In this document: one piece after another, positions 31,822-34,533 of the stretch
Layout of the letters: every line of letters starts with the position of its first letter
Numbering within the stretch: the first letter of the stretch is position 1
From: Lachnospiraceae bacterium
GTDB lineage: Bacteria > Bacillota > Clostridia > Lachnospirales > Lachnospiraceae
DNA length: 34,533 nucleotides
Direction of reading: 5' to 3'
Assembly (NCBI GenBank): GCA_017536965.1
Contig: JAFWCK010000156.1
Span: 1-34,533 of the forward strand
The notes under the pieces: model-generated
Databases searched by the model: none
What the model was told of the DNA's origin: nothing
What the model saw: only the letters and a program-made list of their open reading frames with translations
Translations under genes and position numbers: made by a program

Positions 31822-31870
31822 AAAACAGCAAAAACACAAAAAACAGCGAAAAGCCTTATGGCTGTAAGGA

Positions 31871-31900
31871 AAATGCCCGGTTTCACCCGGGCATTTTTTT
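31871..31900 (+). terminator. terminator of the glycoside-hydrolase operon
   Basis: AAATGCCCGG (31871-31880) and CCGGGCATTT (31887-31896) form a perfect 10-bp stem with a six-base loop, followed by a run of T. Confidence 0.93.
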
Positions 31901-31961
31901 ACTCGTTCGGATGAAATAATTCGACAAATAAGAATTAGTTTTGAGGAAATTACAAACTGAT

Positions 31962-32066
31962 GAAAAAAATCAACAGAAGAAAGCGCTAAATTTTAATCCC
32001 GAAAAAATCTTTTGCCATTTTTGAAAATTTCTGTTACTATCATCTGTAGAAAAAAATCAACAGATG
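31962..32066 (+). promoter_or_regulatory. promoter and operator region of the WYL regulator gene
   Basis: TTGCCA (32012-32017), 17-bp spacer and TACTAT (32035-32040) preceded by TGT form a strong extended -10 promoter. A 16-bp direct repeat GAAAAAAATCAACAGA lies upstream (31962-31977) and just after the -10 box (32049-32064). CATCTGT (32041-32047) and ACAGATG (32060-32066) form a dyad around the second copy. The placement fits autoregulation by a DNA-binding protein. Confidence 0.6.
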
Positions 32067-32080
32067 AAAAGGATGACAGG

Positions 32081-33112
32081 ATGAATACAGATAACAAAAA
32101 TAAATTACGGCTGATCTATATGGCCAAGATCCTCTTTGAGCGCACTGATGAAGATCATGTATTAAACAGCGTAGAGCTGATGAACATCCTTCTGGATGAA
32201 TATGGGATCAGCACACACCGGCAGACACTCGCAGCAGATATCGATCTGCTGGTGGAATTTGGCATGGACATTGAAACGATTAAGTCAAATCCTAATAAAT
32301 ACCATCTGGTATCCAGGGAGTTTGATCCGACGGAGCTGAAACTGCTGATGGACGCGGTTGCTTCCAGCAAGTTTATCTCAGCAGGGAAAAGCAAAGCACT
32401 AATTGAAAAACTGGGGGCACTGGCCGGTAAGAATCAGGCGGCTAAGCTGAAACGGAATATCGAGGTAGAAGGCCGCATTCGGACAGATAACGAAAAGACC
32501 TTTTATATCATCGATGCCATTAATACAGCCATCAATGAAGGCAAAAAAATCTCGTTCTATTATTTAAGGTACGAAGGACAGAAGGAAAAGCATGTTTCCA
32601 ATAATGGAGAAGCATATGTTTTCAGTCCGCACCGTCTGGTCTGGAACGGAGATTATTACTATATGATCGGCTGGTCAGACAAACACGGAGATGTCGCCGT
32701 TTTCCGCATCGACCGGATCCAGGCAAAGCCGGAGATCCTGGACGTGAAAGCGCATAAGATGCCAAAGGAATTCAAGCTGAACAATTTCCTGAATACGACA
32801 TTCCATATGTTCCAAAGTGAGTCAGAGGAAGTGGAACTGGAATGTGATCTGGATACATTGGATTCCGTTACGGACCGGTTTGGAGACAAACTGGCGATCG
32901 ATTTTGGCAGCAAGACATATCATACAAAGGTCACAGTAGCTGTGAACCATATCTTTTATGGATGGGTCTTTGGGTTTGGCGGAAAAGTGAAGATCGTTTC
33001 TCCGGAGAATGCCGTTAAAGGATATAAGGAAATGGTGGAAAACGCCTATAAAGAAACAAGTGCTCCGGCACCAAAGAAAAAGACCAATTCCTTCTTCTGG
33101 TGGCTGAACTGA
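32081..33112 (+). CDS. WYL-domain transcriptional regulator
   Basis: A 343-residue regulator. Residues 1-75 form an HTH (NKLRLIYMAKILFERTDEDHVLNSVELMNILLDEYGISTHRQTLAADIDLLVEFGMDI) of the DeoR-like type common to WYL proteins. Residues 140-220 form the WYL domain, with ISFYYLRYEG, YVFSPHRLVWNGDYYYMIGW and VAVFRIDRIQ, where the Ser-Pro-His-Arg-Leu and Arg-Asp-Arg positions bind ligand or nucleic acid in the family. A C-terminal extension (WCX-like) follows. ATG 32081 is chosen because AAAAGGA precedes it by seven bases; an in-frame ATG at 32012 overlaps the -35 box. Ligand and target genes are unknown; the CATCTG half-site dyad is also found before the right-end flavin reductase. Confidence 0.9.
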   Translation: MNTDNKNKLRLIYMAKILFERTDEDHVLNSVELMNILLDEYGISTHRQTLAADIDLLVEFGMDIETIKSNPNKYHLVSREFDPTELKLLMDAVASSKFISAGKSKALIEKLGALAGKNQAAKLKRNIEVEGRIRTDNEKTFYIIDAINTAINEGKKISFYYLRYEGQKEKHVSNNGEAYVFSPHRLVWNGDYYYMIGWSDKHGDVAVFRIDRIQAKPEILDVKAHKMPKEFKLNNFLNTTFHMFQSESEEVELECDLDTLDSVTDRFGDKLAIDFGSKTYHTKVTVAVNHIFYGWVFGFGGKVKIVSPENAVKGYKEMVENAYKETSAPAPKKKTNSFFWWLN

Positions 33113-33127
33113 TCAACAGGGAAAAGG

Positions 33128-33781
33128 CTACTGCCTGAGAAGTTCCAGACAATGGGAAACTACATACCAGGCGGTTTCGTAGTGCATGAACTGCAAAAGA
33201 TTCTGATCAAATTGAAACTGCATGGAGGCAGGGAATTCCTCATCGGACTGCCAGAACTGCAGGAGCATATCAATGTTTTGAAATACCGGAATGCGGTAGG
33301 AAACATCACCTTTCCCGGCTGGCATGCCGCCTAGTCTTTCACAGGCTGCTGCCAGTTTTTCCGGCTGCGGATCCCAATAATCTTCACTTTGGCTGAACAT
33401 TCCCTTTCCTGCATAATAGCCTGTTGTCTGCACACGGGATAGATTCTGCATGACGGTATACTCGCCGCTGTGGCAGGCGTCTTCTTCGGAATAAAACAGG
33501 ATATCAAAAATCGTCAGGACCTCGTTGAAACCAGCTTCGTGGACGCAGGTGTTCCCGTCCGACTGAAAGCCATCTTCAGACCATTCTGTTACACCATTGG
33601 TCTTGTCGATCCGGTAGTGCCGGGTCATAAAATCAACGTATAGGTATCTGGCATCAGAAACCAGACCGAACTGACGAATGGCTTTCGGAATATCATACTC
33701 CGCGATCTGAGACTGCACACGGAGTTTTGTGATCTCATGGTTGGATGGACGCTGCAGGCGTTCTTTTGAATCGTTTGTCAT
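33128..33781 (-). CDS. DUF3786 domain protein
   Basis: A 217-residue soluble protein with the layout of DUF3786: an early GLVSDARYLYVDFMTRHYRID strand pair, a central TIFDILFYSEEDACHSGEY segment (normally an iL-YL...G pattern), CERLGGMPAGKGDVSYRIPVF, LLQFWQSDEEFPASMQFQFDQNLLQFMHYETAW at the end. The DEEFPA motif followed by FD is characteristic. The function of the family is not known. The start is uncertain: ATG 33781 (MTNDSKERL) has no good ribosome site, and an in-frame TTG at 33817 would add 12 basic residues. It is convergent with the WYL gene (15 bp apart) and divergent from the flavin reductase. Confidence 0.75.
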   Translation of the reverse strand: MTNDSKERLQRPSNHEITKLRVQSQIAEYDIPKAIRQFGLVSDARYLYVDFMTRHYRIDKTNGVTEWSEDGFQSDGNTCVHEAGFNEVLTIFDILFYSEEDACHSGEYTVMQNLSRVQTTGYYAGKGMFSQSEDYWDPQPEKLAAACERLGGMPAGKGDVSYRIPVFQNIDMLLQFWQSDEEFPASMQFQFDQNLLQFMHYETAWYVVSHCLELLRQ

Positions 33782-33863
33782 GAGAATACTATACCTGTTC
33801 CTGGTCTTTTTTTTCAATAGATCATTAATATTCTGTAAAACAATGGAAGAAAGTGTGGTAAAA

Positions 33864-33895
33864 TATAAAAAATCTCACTGCATCTGCTGCAGATG
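33864..33895 (+). promoter_or_regulatory. possible promoter and operator of the right-end flavin reductase
   Basis: TATAAA (33864-33869) is a -10 candidate without a clear -35. CATCTGC-T-GCAGATG (33881-33895) is a perfect 7-bp dyad just downstream, sharing the CATCTG half-site with the WYL control region. Confidence 0.4.
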
Positions 33896-33954
33896 AGTTG
33901 TGGGGCTGTTTTTAAGACACGAAAAAAGTCAAATCATACAAGGGGGAAAGGTAT

Positions 33955-34533
33955 ATGAATTATCCTAATTTATTTAAACCAATCAAAATTGGCGGCGTGA
34001 TGGTACGCAACAGGATCTTTGCAGCACCGATCGGACATCCGGATTCCATTCTTGGCAAGTGGACAGATGACGCAATTGCTTTTTATGAGCGCAAAGCAAT
34101 GGGCGGCGTAGCTGTTGTCACTCATGGTGAATCCTCTGTCGACTGCAAATACGGAAAACGTTTTGGTATTAACCTAAGCCTGGATACCCAGCAGCCAAAA
34201 CGTGGTCTGGCAAAGTTTGCAGATGCGGTCCGTCGTCACGGCGCGCTTCCTTCCATGGAACTTCTGCATCCGGGTAATAAATCCATCCCGAATACCGAGA
34301 CTGTTGGTGTCGGCATCACCTCACCAATTGTTTATGGACCTTCTGCAACCGTGATCAATGGAGTTCAGGTCCAGGAGATGCCGGAGGATGTTATCTGGGA
34401 GATCATCGATAAATATGCTATTTCTGCAAAGAACTGCCAGAACGCCGGCTTTGGCATGGTCATGGTTCATGCCGGACACGGCTGGCTTCCGAACCAGTTC
34501 ATGTGCGGACGGACGAACTTAAGAGAAGATCAA
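33955..34533 (+). CDS. NADH:flavin oxidoreductase (old yellow enzyme family), N-terminal part, 3' truncated
   Basis: The frame is open from ATG 33955 to the window end (193 codons), with AGGGGG upstream. MNYPNLFKPIKIGGVMVRNRIFAAPIGH is the classical start of the OYE/BaiCD/2,4-dienoyl-CoA reductase TIM barrel (FMN-binding strand 1). It is followed by FYERKAMGGVAVVTHGE and HPGNKS near residues 100-110. The C-terminal VMVHAGHGWLPNQFMCGRTNLREDQ matches the HxAHGYLxxQFLSPxxNxRxD motif, with His-Gly retained and an Asn-Leu-Arg-Glu variant. The Fe-S and FAD portions lie beyond the edge. The fragment at the left window end is the C-terminal half of another member of this family. Substrate unknown. 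Confidence 0.9.
   Translation, partial: MNYPNLFKPIKIGGVMVRNRIFAAPIGHPDSILGKWTDDAIAFYERKAMGGVAVVTHGESSVDCKYGKRFGINLSLDTQQPKRGLAKFADAVRRHGALPSMELLHPGNKSIPNTETVGVGITSPIVYGPSATVINGVQVQEMPEDVIWEIIDKYAISAKNCQNAGFGMVMVHAGHGWLPNQFMCGRTNLREDQ

Noticed and set aside
1-34533. The two flavin oxidoreductase fragments as one broken gene
   Set aside because: They are truncated only by the window edges, are at opposite ends, and both are open reading frames to the edge.

Overview
The window looks like chromosomal DNA from an anaerobic gut-type Firmicute of the class Clostridia, probably Lachnospiraceae or a near relative. This rests on AGGAGG ribosome sites, sigma-A-like promoters, many flavin and Fe-S redox enzymes, and protein families typical of such genomes (BaiCD-like flavin reductases, UroD-like methyltransferases, WYL regulator, DUF3786). 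I see no rRNA, tRNA, transposase, phage gene or canonical CRISPR array. The genus is inference.

Layout. 1-1733 (+): C-terminal part of an NADH:flavin oxidoreductase cut by the window edge, then an alpha/beta hydrolase. 7329-1742 (-): a tight four-gene redox operon (FAD_oxidored enzyme, GlcD-like flavoprotein, GlcF-like CCG Fe-S protein, second FAD-linked oxidase). 7453-8908 (+): a small Fer4_19 Fe-S protein and a membrane-anchored beta-propeller protein. 8983-14790: four tandem UroD/MtaA-like paralogs on the minus strand, interrupted by a plus-strand MATE exporter; a fifth paralog lies at 26061-27089. 15008-16774 (+): Na/Pi cotransporter with PhoU-like tail. 16901-21562 (+): GAF-ABC ATPase fusion plus a very large FtsX-type permease. 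22916-21567 and 24326-23061 (-): AI-2E-family transporter and MFS transporter. 25467-24658 (-): PD-(D/E)XK-like protein, preceded at 25553-25889 by an unusual 26-bp-period repeat array. 27312-31821 (+): two glycoside-hydrolase-like proteins and a zinc-ribbon protein. 32081-33112 (+): WYL regulator. 33781-33128 (-): DUF3786 protein. 33955-34533 (+): N-terminal part of another NADH:flavin oxidoreductase, cut by the right edge.

How it may fit together (inference): the flavin/Fe-S enzymes, hydrolases, UroD-like methyltransferases and exporters resemble an accessory catabolic region for reducing, deglycosylating or demethylating plant-derived or other small molecules. The UroD paralogs look like repeated duplication of a whole expression cassette: at least three share a promoter of the form TTTAC(T/A)-N17-TAACAT preceded by TG(C/A), and three paralog ends share one terminator stem. 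No corrinoid protein or activase lies in the window.

The most unusual object is the array at 25553-25889: thirteen GGGCCYGA-like motifs spaced 25-27 bp apart (seven consecutive spacings of exactly 26). They pair into three perfect GGCCCGA-N16-TCGGGCC hairpins phased at 52 bp. A good promoter reads through the array into the nuclease-like gene. I know of no described system with this architecture.
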